From assembly GCA_011800155.1 (NCBI GenBank), contig CM022377.1:186001-250000 (forward strand): a stretch of DNA of 64,000 nucleotides. Direction: 5' to 3'. The notes below the pieces were generated by a model that saw only the letters and a program-made list of their open reading frames with translations, was not told where the DNA came from and did not search any database. The DNA is from Flammulina velutipes (lineage: Eukaryota; Basidiomycota; Agaricomycetes; Agaricales; Physalacriaceae). Position numbers and translations under genes: made by a program. Below, piece by piece: positions 11,904-23,179 of this stretch (position 1 is its first letter; every line of letters begins with the position of its first letter).

Positions 11904-14660
11904 TCACGTCCGTGCACTAGCCAAGGGAGAAAAGTGAAGATATAACTTCTCCAAATTTTGCCTCTCTCTCATATTTGCCTTGCGACCCGCTTCCTCTCGC
12001 AAGCTCTCGCCTCTACTTGTCAGACTGGCCGTCAGGGAACGCGGCAGAAGCGGTGACACAGGCTCCGACGTCCGCTTTGCTTTCCTCCCGAACGATGGCG
12101 GGAGCGTAACCTTCGACAAAGAAGACCTCAACCTGGACCTCGAACCATTTCCAAACTGCGCCTTCCGAAGAGCAGCAGCGATCGGACTGCGCTCCTGCGC
12201 ACTCTTCCTAAACGCCAGACGATACCGATCCACGACGCCGCGAGCCATGAGCGTAGGCCCACGAGCACCATTCCGCGCCTCCCCATGTCCACCACGATCG
12301 ATCACGTCCCAATCATCTTCGCCATCGTCTTCGAGGATAGGAGCAGTTTCTGCCATGGAGATAGATGTCGAGGACCATGCGTCCAAGGTATCCTGCCGAA
12401 TATGCGCAGCCTCAGTCGCGTTGTGCGACAGAGATGAGGACAGAGACGGAGGATAGTGCATGCTGATTGTGTCCAAGTCGACATCCGCGTCCGCGTCGGT
12501 GTCCATATCTGTATCCGTAACCAATCCTTCATCCGACGAGTTCCCACCACGAAAAGAATATCCATCGAACAGATCGCCAAGGGGCGGGGAATCAAAGACC
12601 TCAAACACGTCTACAGGCGCGCCATCCAAAACCGGATCCATGTCCAGAAACATATGATCGAAATTCTGTGTGTCGTCCGCATTCAGTGGGTCGGTCGGTG
12701 GTATATATGGCGCTGGAAGGTCAAATCAGCCAAACGAGCGGTGATGCAAAGACGAGGAAGAACGCACGTATATATCGCTTGTGGTGGACATGTGACCAGT
12801 CGATCATAGAGAAGTACGCTTGTTGCTTGATTCGAGGTTCGGAAAGCCGAAGGCTCGGATTGCGTTCAAGAAGCTGGGAATACAATTTAGAATCGGGGGC
12901 GGATGTAAACGAATTGGATGAGCTCACTCCTCGAAGCAAGGTCTTCGTATCTTCGTCCAAGGACTTGGTGTCCGGGAAACATAGGTCGTCTTCTAGCACC
13001 CTAGCATACATCTCTGATTGAGTCTGGCCCCAGAATGGTGTCTGAAGGAAGTCGATTAGATGTTAGGAAGAATACTACCAAACCAAAACTCACAATCCCA
13101 ACCAACATCTCATATAACAGTGTTCCCAGCGCCCACCAATCCACTCGGTACGAGTACGCCTTTCCTTGGATCATCTCAGGCGCAAGATACTCCGCCGTCC
13201 CACAGAACGTAGCCGTAAAGTCTCTACCACATGGCGTCTCACTCTCCATCCACGGAAACTCTCCATAGGCCAGCCCAGTCGACGTCACCATCCGCCTTGC
13301 ACCGCCTACCGGCGTCGACGGCGCAGTGGTCAACATCTCCTTGACACTCAAACTCCTCGGGAACTCCTTTGCCAGCCCAAAATCCGTCAGCACAACGTGT
13401 CCGTCCCGTCCAATCAGCACATTCTCTGGCTTCAGATCCCTATAGATCACGCCTTCGCTATGCAACGCTTCTAGTCCCTCAACGATCTCCGCGGCGTAGA
13501 ATCGCGTTCGATCCCTACCAAGGCGACCCCAACGGGCTAGCTGCGTCGCCAGATCGCCTCCAGGATGAAAGTCCTAACAGGTACGCGCGTTAAAGCGCAA
13601 CAGCAACTGAGGTCAAAAAGTCACTCACCAGAACCAAGAAGAGGTTTTCCCTGTCATGGAAACTCCACCAAAGTTTTACCAAGAAAGGATGCTGGTGTTC
13701 TCCGTCTCCTGCCGAGAGTCTCTTGAGTATCGCCTGCTCGGTTAGAGTATGCGAAAGTTCTTGATGGGCGACAACGTGGCGTTTGGTGATGGCTTTGAGC
13801 GCATAGTGCTCCTTTGTGTCCTTTTTCCTCACCAATAGGACTTTTCCCGCACAGCCCTTGCCGAGCACGCGCATTAAGTCGAAATCGTCGATGCCGATTG
13901 GCTTTGGACGAGCCCGGGGTGGTGGCTTCGAGCTGACGTCGTCCTCGGAGACAGAGGCCTCACTGGATACCTCATCCTGCCCCAATGACGATGGGGACAT
14001 TTGAGCTGCGGAGTGGGAACGATACGCTCGGTGAGTTGGAGGTTCCGCGACTACTGGCTCCTCCTCGTCCATCTCCGAATGGTTGGGCAGTTTGGGGCGC
14101 AGGCGCTTGAAGGGCCGTTCGGTGCGGGTACTCTGCAGGTCGTCCGTCTGAACGTAGACGAACCTCTTGAATGCACGAGTAGTGCGGAGGGTAGGTACGT
14201 TGGAGATGGAGGTGAGGTAGGAGGCAATGTTGGCTGCGGTCGACGAGTGGGCGGAGCACGTTAGGAATGGGTCTGCCTTTTCTACCGCGGGGGAAGGAGA
14301 ACTCGAAACAGTGGACGCAAGAGATGATCCTGATCGTTTCTTCGAGAGCCTGGATAACGCTTTGAGGAAAGTGGACCGTCGCTTGGTGGGCATAGTAGTG
14401 ATGGTGGGCAATGGAGGAACGCTAATGCCTGGGGGCGCCTTGTTCCGGATCTTCGCATCAAGCTCGACGATTTCGATCATGGTTCGTGTTAGCGTGAGGT
14501 TATGACTCGGAGCTGGGAATAGAATGAGTATCGATCAGGTGGCGGTTAAGAACGCACTTTTGATGTATACATTGTATAAACGCCCATCGTGGGGCGTTTG
14601 GGCCACACTCACGCTCCATAATCCGTTTTCGACGTTATCCGCGTTATAGTCGTGAGACAT
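11904..14660 (-). CDS. AGC-family Ser/Thr protein kinase with possible PX-like N-terminus
   Basis: Spliced from ATG 14660 (MSHDYNADNVENGLWSVSV) to TGA 11904, with introns before IELDAK, in the N-lobe, in the C-lobe and before the C-tail. Residues ~10-60 (WSVSVAQTPHDGRLYNVYIK, then HNLTLTRTMIEIVEL) suggest a PX-type lipid-binding fold, which is tentative. A disordered stretch follows. The kinase domain shows GKGCAGKVLL, the Lys in [43 protein letters not shown] and VDWWALGTLLYEM. YRD rather than HRD and the C-tail PPYIPPTDPLN and TQNFDHMFLD are AGC hallmarks (Sch9/Ypk/S6K relatives). The activation segment between DFG and the CGT motif carries an insert of about 40 residues. The ~200-residue C-terminal extension is acidic then basic. 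Confidence 0.87.
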
Positions 14661-16668
14661 ACGTCGTCCTGGAAGGCGCGGGTATGAGGGCGGATATAGC
14701 CGCTGCGCGTCACAATTCCTGTCTCGCCCGTAGTAGCACACGCCAAATTCGAGGAGCTCCTCTTTTGTTGCCGTAGATGGCAGGCGAAGAGACGTTGGAG
14801 GGAGACGTGGTGAGGGATGAGGAAGAGAGGAGGAAAGAAAGAAGACGGCGACACTATAAATGTCATGATCGGCCGTGACTGTCAATTTCCATTTCTGTGC
14901 ATTGTTTTTGTCTTCGATCTTCGAAGCTTGTTCGAAATCAATGCACTTCCATCCATCCAGCGCTCAAGTGATTCGACAGCGGTGATGTTCGGTGAAGTTA
15001 CTGCTCGTCGAAAAGACAACCGTGTCCTGGCGCGTACGCCTCGCTAATGCCTCGGCGGCTGTCCCATTATGGAGTAACCGCTCCAAAGCTGGACTCGTTC
15101 CTGAGAGAAAGAATGAAGAGAATGATGGTCGTGAGATTGGGGTGCTTTTTGCACCAGCTGCTCCAGATTGCTCTAGTACATGGTGGAGAGCTCAATCAAC
15201 CTTTCCGATGCCACGCTTGCGGGAAGGGGTATGGCGAGCATAAGCGACAGCGCCCTGTTCGAAGCACTTGAAGTTCTGTATTGATATGAGCCTGAGTACG
15301 TTGACAAAGTCGAAGGCTCACCTAAACACATGATACGATTGGAGAATGAACAGGTCGTCCAGATTGGGCCGTGTGGGGAAAACCCTCGAAAGATAGCAAA
15401 TACAGGATGACAAGTTCGCTCGGATCGTAGGGGCATCCCGCGGAAATCCAATTTGCTATTTGAGCGATAAATTGAAAGTGTTGTCCTAGTCACACGTTGG
15501 CAATTTGGTATGTATGCGGTCAAAGAACTGATTACCGACATATAGTCCACGGGCTAGGGACTTTGAGTGTACGATTTCCGCGAAGGAGAGGCGAATCCCC
15601 GGATATTTGGTCTCCACCGAGCGCCACATTGAGAGAGGTTGGATTGAGGCACAGAAAGAAGCATAGGAGACGGTGGTGGGGCCCAATATTCACAGACAGT
15701 GCTCTGATACGTCCAACAGTACAGCATCGCAGTTGGAACTTGGTGGATGCTTTCCTTTAATGGCTCAATGGTAACCTGGAGCAGGAGGAAGACGCTCATG
15801 CAATAAGTAGCGGGCCTGGTCATTGACCTGCAAAGAGAAAATGAATTGGGCATTTTAAAAAAGGAAGTGTACGCACTTCCTGGTGTCTTCGTGTTACCAT
15901 GGTTCGTCGCAAAAAGCAGTCCCAAAGCGTTGTATTTCAATCCAATGCGAAGTGAATACGCGTCGTCAGCAGCATTTGTTGCGGCATTTGTTGACGAGTA
16001 GATTATACGCCATATTGTACTCTGAGATTTAATGAGCAACTTTTGCTGACAACCGTAGCATGTACGCACCAACAGTCGCCCCATTCGAAAGGTGGCACAC
16101 AGATTGGCACCTCCCGGTGGTCCATATATCCAAGAAAAATCGTGTAGCTGTGTAAGAATGGGAGGAAAGAACAACGCTCAGCAACAGTATTACTACGAGC
16201 CAATTGTGAGCGGTGGTGGTTGTTGAAAAGAAAAAGATAGATAACACGTGCGCGTCGCATCAAACACCCACAACCGTCCACAACCGACAAATTAAGTGCG
16301 TTGACTGTGCGTTGTCGAATTAATGTCGTAGCCTATGGCGATTTGATTGTGAATTTTTGTGGACTACCTCCTCACGTCCACCTAAAGTTGCTATAAGCCT
16401 GTTCAGCACGTAAAGAAGGCCGGATGCCTGGATGTTTGATTTACTGCTACTTTGATTTTGCTGGATGTCCCGCACTGTGTATACACAATGGCGCTCTCTT
16501 CTCCGCGACATTCTTCGTCAAAATTGCGCTATCTGGCACCTTTGCCGTTATCTTATCCGAACGAATTGCCGCTGTTGCCGCCGGCACGGCCAACGGTAAA
16601 CTGGCTCAGTCATCTATCTCTTGCCTCCTGCCAGCTCTTGCCATCGTCTCGATTTTCCTTACGGACAA
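14661..16668. other. Intergenic; possible unrecognised or decayed minus-strand gene at 15.5-16.2 kb
   Basis: All three minus-strand frames stay open over parts of 15500-16200 and several GT..AG pairs are possible. I could not settle on one protein or match a family. A plus-strand ATG at 16157 gives MGGKNNAQQQYYYEPI, then a GTGAGC that could be a donor; I found no partner exon. One TGTGGCGC octamer is at 15621. Confidence 0.35.
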
Positions 16669-17929
16669 ATGTCCGACTCGAGGGAGACCCAGCCGCTGCT
16701 CTCCGACCAGTCGCCAGCAGCATACGATGGCTCGACAGCAACCATTGTCGATGTAGAATCAGGCAGGCCCAAAGCCGATGTCCAACAGACAATCTCCGAG
16801 GCTGGCGACGACGACGATGTCGAAGAAGAGAAAGTGAAGCTGACGAAGGGGCAAATTGCTTGGAGAGTGCTACTCTGGACACTGGGCGCGTTTGCTCTGG
16901 TTGTCTTCGTGAAAGGCTTCATCGACGCGAAGGATGTGGACGTGCGTTATACATCGTCTCTCTTGTCTTGCTAATCTATATCTTGGTTTAGTTTGATCTT
17001 GGGAAGACCCTCAAGCGGGCTCTAGGAGGTGGATTGAGCGGTGCAGCAGCCATGATCCTCCAAGTCCTCAGTCTCATGCCGATCCGTACCGTCATGAACT
17101 ATCAATATCGATACGGAACCTCCCTCACCAGCGCCACCAAAACTCTCTACGCCCAAGGAGGAATGTCCCGATACTATCAAGGCCTCTCCGCTGCTCTTGT
17201 TCAAGGTCCGATATCGCGTTTCGGTGATACGGCCGCAAACGTGGGCATCCTCGCGCTTCTCCAAGGAAACAAATACTTGAAGAACCTCCCCGAACTCGGA
17301 AAGACCGTGTTCGCGAGTGTTGCTGCTGCGCTATGGAGAATGGTCCTGACGCCTGTCGACACTGTCAAAACCACGCTGCAGACCGAGGGGAGGGAAGGCT
17401 GGGGCGTGCTTAAAGCTAGGCTCAAGCGATACGGCATCACCACCCTCTGGTACGGCGCGTGGGCCACAGCTGCTGCAACTTTCGTAGGACACTATCCTGT
17501 AGGTGCCCGTTTGCTTATCGATTTACGGTCACTGATGTACCAACAGTGGTTCGGGACGTACAACTACCTAAACGCCCATCTTCCGCCGCCTACGAATCTT
17601 CTTACCAAACTTCTGCGCCAGGCTGTCATCGGCTTTGTCGCCTCTGTTGTCTCGGACACGATCTCAAACTCCCTGCGCGTGGTCAAGACCTATCGTCAGA
17701 CGAATCGCAAACCTATAAGTTACATGGGAGCAGCCAAAGAGGTGGTACGCGTCGACGGTATCAGAGGCTTGTTCGGGCGGGGTCTTAAGACCAGAATCCT
17801 TGCAAACGGTCTGCAGGGGATCATGTTTAGCGTTCTTTGGAAGGTTTTCATGGACCTGTGAGTGCCTTACCAACTGGTGGTGTTGGAAACTGACCTTTCG
17901 GCAGGTGGAATGACAACACAGAACATTAG
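16669..17929 (+). CDS. Mitochondrial carrier (SLC25)-like membrane protein
   Basis: ATG 16669 (MSDSRETQPLLSDQSPAAY), introns 16942-16991, 17499-17546 and 17858-17904, TAG 17927-17929. A charged cytosolic N-terminus is followed by a membrane segment (WRVLLWTLGAFALVVFVKGF). Then come carrier-type repeats: SLMPIRTVMNYQYRYG in the first, LTPVDTVKTTLQTEG with the P-x-D-x-x-K signature in the second, and SNSLRVVKTYRQTNRK in the third. Only the middle repeat keeps the full signature, so this is a divergent carrier. The middle intron is 48 bp, a multiple of three and free of stops; splicing gives VGHYPWFGTYNYL. The transported solute cannot be inferred. It may sit in the mitochondrial outer membrane or another membrane. 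Confidence 0.82.
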
Positions 17930-18406
17930 AGTATCCAGCTGGAGAAATAGATGATGGACTTCACGCTTTCCCGCTGCGTCACATGTGCGATATCGTTGGG
18001 ATCTGAACAGTGAACTATCTATCTAACAACGGGCGATGCGACCGCGATCGAGGTACTCATCAGTGAAGATCTACTGCATAGTTTCGCTGCCACTCTGGAC
18101 TGGGTTGATCATGTCACCCATTTGTTGCTCATTGTCACGACGATAAGACCGTGCTGTAAAGAACTTTTGACTGACAGATTGCTTCACTTAGAGCTACTCA
18201 CCTATTTCAATGCGCAGTATCAAAGCATTTATGTTTTGGTTTCTTCGGTGAGTAACATACGATGGAGGTTTCGACAGTTGACATTGATGATCTCATACCA
18301 ATGTGCAGATCAAGTATTCGACATCCCGCTTCTGTTCATTGTTACAAGCGCCCGGTCTACCACTAACGCTTGACCGCGGCTATCTCTCACCGAGCCAAGG
18401 CAATAG
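17930..18406. other. Intergenic, nothing recognised
   Basis: Between the carrier stop and the small DUF6699-like gene. The open frame at 18122-18373 is unsupported. Confidence 0.45.
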
Positions 18407-18955
18407 ATGCCCGTCATAGACTTCAAGCGTATAATACAGCCAGGGAATGGTAGTCGTCGTTCCTCTTCTCCTCTATACCCTCTCGTCAGTGTACGCTCAG
18501 GACTGGTCTTCCACGGAGCCATGCTAACCGACTTTTAGGTCTATGAAGCCTTGTTGTACTGCTCTTCGATCGAAATCATGAAACGGCCAACCCCCATACC
18601 CCTTCCGTCGCAGGTCGACGAGGCTGTGATACTCCACCCCATCCTCGCATCGGAGTACACAACGCCCACTACACACCCTTCACAGCATCACATTCGAACA
18701 TCCTGTGTATACGAACCAGCCACCGATCCACCACTTCCCTCCTTAGCCCTCGTTTCTACATTCCCCGAGTGGGATGTTATGCTGGTACACCCATCACCTG
18801 ATGGGAACCACGTCGTCGTGGCGGACGTTTTGCGTGGCGTCCACGCGCTCTTGACGCGGGTTCTTGGACCTACGTGTTCCAAGCTCCGGGCTGCTAAGCT
18901 ACGCAAGCTTGATGAGCACGGAGATACGTGGGAGGTTCTCGTCACCTCTCCGTAG
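18407..18955 (+). CDS. Small DUF6699-like protein
   Basis: Two exons: ATG 18407 (MPVIDFKRIIQPGNG), intron 18485-18538, TAG ending 18955. The second exon holds VILHPILAS, then PSLALVSTFPEWDVMLVHP and VVVADVLRGVHALLTRVLG. That order (L-H-P-x-L, a strand ending W-D-V-x-V, then T/V-x-D-V-L and an amphipathic helix) is the DUF6699 pattern common in Agaricomycetes, also present at 43258-44336. Function unknown. The match is by pattern memory, not by search. The protein is about 160 residues with a normal end. Confidence 0.65.
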
Positions 18956-19372
18956 CGCTTCCCTGGACTCTGTCACTCACTCTCGAGGACGCACGGACCT
19001 CTTGTTTCGTCATGGACCTAACTGTATTTTTCCCATTGACATTACGAACTTATTGTATCACTACTTCCAGGATAGACTTCTGGACAGGACGCTCGTGGAC
19101 GCTAACTTATACCATACACTACCACCGTTATAGTATAATGATCTACATTACTTACTTATAGGACATCGCATCGGACGTGTTTGGCGCTATGCATGTACAT
19201 AATTACTACAATAGTCCAGCTATACATAACTACTACCAGCTACGTGGATGAACGGCTTGACCAGCATCGATTTCTCAGACTCCTCTCCGTCGATCCTGGT
19301 GCACGTGATGTTGATTAAGACGCGACGCGCTGGCACCGGGCCGAGACCTTTCCCTTCTTCTCTCACCTCAAC
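18956..19372. other. Intergenic upstream of APC11
   Basis: About 0.4 kb between two plus-strand genes, expected to hold the 3' end of one and the promoter of the other. No other feature seen. Confidence 0.45.
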
Positions 19373-19827
19373 ATGAAAGTGATCGTTAAAAACTATCACG
19401 CCGTCGCTCAATGGCAATGGGATCTCGGAGCGAACTCTGCAGGCAACACACACGATGAAGAAGACGACGTTTGCGGGATATGTCGAGTTCCGTACGAGGG
19501 GTGTTGTCCAGCGTGCAAGGTTCCTGGAGATGACTGTCCTTTGAGTGCGTATACATAGAAGTTCTTTGATCTAGATGGTCAAACTAACTTGAACCTCTGT
19601 CAGTCTGGGGAGAATGCACACATGTATTCCATATGCACTGTCTGCTTAAATGGATCGGAACGGCATCTTCGAAGCAGCAATGCCCTATGGATAGGCGATT
19701 ATGGGGTTCGTATAGTATATTCAGGTTTGCTCGTGTGAGATATAGCGTTAACGTTCGTACAGCGACTGCCGAAAGAAAAGTTGCCGCTCCCGCCTCCGCC
19801 AGTGGCCCTCCGGCTGGTGGCGCTTAG
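19373..19827 (+). CDS. APC11: Anaphase-promoting complex subunit 11 (RING-H2)
   Basis: ATG 19373 (MKVIVKNYHAVAQWQWD), introns 19545-19603 and 19706-19762, TAG 19825-19827. The RING-H2 ligands run in the family's order: VCGIC, YEGCCPACKVPGDDCPL, then WGECTHVFHMHCLLKWI and CPMD. Apc11 is the catalytic RING subunit of the APC/C ubiquitin ligase and recruits E2 enzymes for cyclin and securin ubiquitylation in the nucleus. The last ligand position reads Asp (CPMDRRLW), where yeast and human Apc11 have Cys; Rbx1 proteins carry Asp there, so zinc binding is still likely. The second intron is 57 bp, in frame and stop-free. The C-terminus is a short Ala/Gly/Pro tail. Confidence 0.92.
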
Positions 19828-20582
19828 CTTGGAATTGTTTTTTTACTTGCGTTTCGGGGAGAATATCGTTCTTCGCATGTTCTATCGAATCGATTGTAAC
19901 AATGACCCCGTGTATGGAGAATCCAAGCTCTTATCGACATTTAGGAATGAGATTGGCAACACCCTATGACAATGGATCCGTTAAGAATTATGGCTTCATC
20001 TCACTAATCTGGAAGGAGATACAGTAGCGCTCGCCTTTCCGTGAAACTGAAGACGTAGTTGTAAGAGTACACGAGGCGTGGTAATGCTTGACCGCTCGAT
20101 GACCTTATTGCGCCTGCCAGAAACCACTGGTGGCCGTCAAACAAGACTGGAATCATATAAGTAGACTAAGACCATCTGGGACTCTAACGTTGGGGGTGAG
20201 GGCCAAACGATATGACAAACAAGAGCATGCGCCACACATCATTCATTGCGCCCACATGTCCTCCGCAGGGAAAAGAGACAAATGGCGAGTCTCGAGAAGT
20301 CATGAAGAGCGCGCCGAGAACGCCGCAAACGACCTTGTGGGGATCCAGCGAGGTCACGACCGAGACAGCGAAGAAAAGAGGACACTGTACTCCCCGATCC
20401 GATGCGTTTACACCATCACCTGCTCTCAGATGAGCGCTGGAATTCTAACGCCCATAATCCGGACGAACTTGTAGTCAATAGAAAACATCCGATATCTTAA
20501 TTGAGAAGGCGGCGTATCAGCGTGGGGTACGTTATTAAAAGCTGAAACGCAAAACTCGCGTCGAAGGTGTCTACTCAACAAA
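19828..20582. other. Intergenic; contains the duplicated S33 promoter
   Basis: The last ~90 bp (from about 20490) match the reverse complement of 38645-38735 upstream of the second S33 gene, including an AAGGCGGCGTATCAGC stretch. So the duplication includes the promoter. A TGTGGCGC octamer (reverse) is at 20229. Confidence 0.6.
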
Positions 20583-21735
20583 ATGGGTGTGGGCTCTTGT
20601 GTACCTGCCATCATCCTCATCATCATTGGAGTCCTGTTCCAACATCTTCCAGCACTCTGCAACACAGTAACGTTTGATCCTACGAATCCATCTCATACAA
20701 CGATAATGCCGACGGACGTCACAGTCAAGGAGGGCTACGCCACTTTCCCAGTCCCCGGGATCGAGGACAAACCGTGCCAGACGTACTACCAGGTCATTGG
20801 CGACCTCCATTCGGGACATGCGCCCATCGTAGCGCTCAACGGAGGTCCTGGAGCCAACTATCAGTACCTGCTTATTCTTTCGGACGTGACCAAGGCAAAA
20901 GGTAACGCACTCGTCGTGTACGACCAGATCGGCATCGGCAAGTCGACTCATTACAGAGAGAAGGCGGGAGATACGTCGTTCTGGGTCGACCAGCTCTTCC
21001 TTGACCAACTTGATAACCTCCTCGCGCATCTCGAAATCAAGGACAGGTATATCGTCTTCGGCCACTCGTGGGGTGGCATGCTTGCATCCCGACATGCAGT
21101 CCAGCAGCCGCCTGGTCTGACCCATTTGATCCTCATGTCCGCACCGGCAGACATGCACCTTTGGGTGACCGCACAGAATCGTCTTCGCACCGAGCTTCCC
21201 CAGGATGTTCAAGATGTCCTGACGAGGAACGAGGAGGCTGGGACGACGGACTCCGAAGAGTATCAAGCGGCCGTCGCTGTGTTCTACTCCAAGTTTTTGT
21301 GCAGGATAGATCCCATGCCAGACGCCATCGCTGCTGGATTCGCTGAAATAGAGGCTGATCCTACAGTATACATGACGATGTGAGTAGTCAAGCTTGATGC
21401 CAGAGACGACGAAAACTAACCTGAATTGATAGGAATGGTCCATCCGAATTCTATATCACAGGAAGCCTCCTGAACTGGACAATCATCGACGAGGCGCATA
21501 AGATCCAAGTGCCGACACTTTTGACCAACGGACGCTACGACGAGGCGCAAGATGAGGTCATGGAACCTTTCGCAAGGGAGATAAAGGATGTCCGATGGGT
21601 CAAGTTCGAGAATTCGGTAAGTGCGCAGAGGTTAGTGGGCCTCATGTACTGAACCTCAGTTGCAGAGCCATATGGCACATTGGGAGGAGCGAGATAAATT
21701 TATGCAGGAAGTGGCATCGTTCTTGAGTTGTTAAC
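20583..21735 (+). CDS. S33 proline-iminopeptidase-like alpha/beta hydrolase, secreted, copy 1
   Basis: ATG 20583 (MGVGSCVPAIILIIIGVLF), two short introns, TAA 21733-21735. It opens with a signal peptide or membrane anchor. The fold is read from LNGGPGANYQYL (oxyanion hole), YDQIGIGKS, the nucleophile elbow FGHSWGG, the acid in TNGRYDEAQDE, and the final His in SHMAHWEERDKF. All three triad positions are present. Proline-specific peptidases of family S33 remove N-terminal residues, but basidiomycete members are also amide hydrolases, so the substrate is open. An inverted near-copy is at 37496-38642. The long antisense frame over this gene is a shadow. Confidence 0.88.
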
Positions 21736-23179
21736 GCGTGGTCTCGAGATTCTGGGCTAACAAGTTAAATAAACGTTGATTGCTCGATTATGGAGATTGC
21801 TGCCTCACCATTGGAGCGAGTATGTATCTCTTCCAACGATACGTATGCCTCAGCAAGAAGTCGTACAATGCTCTCGTTGTTCCCTTGACACGACGAGCGG
21901 TGGAAATAGAACCACGCCAAAACTTTGTTTTTGAAGATATGGCGGAAAGACAGTCTACTCGACAAATGAGGATTAGGTTTAGGCGATGTGAGAGAAACGA
22001 ACTACGCACACGAAAGCCCTTCAGCTCATTGCTGTTCGTTCTCCTACCGCATTGTGGACCGTTTGTGGTAGAGAAGTGAACAGTGTGCGAACCAGTTCAG
22101 TCGAGAGCGCCGATCCTGTGCTTGGCGAGAGAGCAACCAAATTGTATCCGGATGCACAAAGCATTGTCGAATTGCGGAGGGCGTAAGAATTTGTGGACGA
22201 CGGAGAGCAAGCAAGGCCACGTGGATGCCATCAAAGGAATTTGTCACCCACTCTTGTCCACAAGTTCGCTTCTCTCCCTGCCACCATGGCATCTTGCTGA
22301 AAATGGCATCCCATTAATTCTTCGCTCGAGGTGCGACCAACAATCAACACCCTGCTTCAAACGCACTACGTCGCAGAGCTCTTTGCAAGTTGAGCGTCAC
22401 TCTCACTGGTTGCCATAGATCTCCATTGGATATCAACGCGGTGCAACTCTAAGCCTTCTCGTCGGTTTCTTCATTTAGAATTCGGAGAGCAAAGCGAACC
22501 CCGAACGCTACTGGAAAGATACAGCTCTCTCTAGAGGAAAATCCTAGAACGGGACTAACAGCGACGCTCCTCTCTGTGATTAGGGTAAAAGGATCACAGC
22601 TTCAGAGAGAACGGGAACTTACCTGCGGTCAATGCACTCGACCTCTGGCACGGCTTGTCTTTTTTTTCACCCCGGAGATAGACATCAATCGTGCATTCAT
22701 CTGGTACACCGACGGCGATGGCCTTCAATTTCCAATCTCACCAGTACTCGACAGTCGGGAGTCGGGAGATGTCCAGAAGCACTAGCTGTTTGGCTATGCA
22801 TATATGTTTCCCTCTCCCTCATGGTCATGGTAGATGGTGTTGCGCTGTTCAGGATCACCGGCTTGCGTCGCGGCGAAGGTTGCCAGCTCGGGCTGACGTT
22901 TCTGAGGCTGCAGGTATACCATTGGGTTTCTTGATCCGATCGAGGACCTATCTGAAGACAGCAAGACAGCATAAAAAAGTGGTCATGATACTACTTTATG
23001 GTGAGTGATTAAGAGCTCAGTTTATTCGATACAGCTAAACGGATATTTTAGTACGAGACGAGCCTATCAAAAAATTATACAATGCAGTACAGTACATCTG
23101 AATCTGACGTAGGTTGCGCATATGGTATTGTATCCTCCGTTATCGTGTTATGTCTGGATGGGAATCATATAGGTATGGT
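21736..23179. other. Intergenic 3' to both S33 copy 1 and GNAT paralogue 2
   Basis: Apart from the shared block at 22040-22300, I see no gene. The immediate 3' flank of the S33 gene (about 21736-21800) also matches the flank of the second copy. Confidence 0.45.
22040..22300. repeat. Downstream block shared with the second S33 locus (inverted relative to 36940-37250)
   Basis: On the minus strand this block reads TCGQEWVTNSFDGIHVALL, and the plus strand at 36940-37250 reads TCGQEWATNSIDGSHVALL; the order of further matches (QRSR near the end) is kept. It therefore belongs to the same inverted duplication as the S33 genes. Stops interrupt the frames, so it may be a remnant of a gene or simply non-coding. 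Confidence 0.5.

Noticed and set aside
16029..16247. Hydrophobic start MLSIFFFSTTTT as a secreted protein
   Set aside because: No conserved sequence follows, competing frames are equally open, and no splice model is convincing.
20571..21443. 290-codon open frame on the minus strand over S33 copy 1
   Set aside because: It is antisense to a gene with a complete catalytic triad and a paralogue. The matching antisense frame at the second copy is also open only because the coding sequence is shared.
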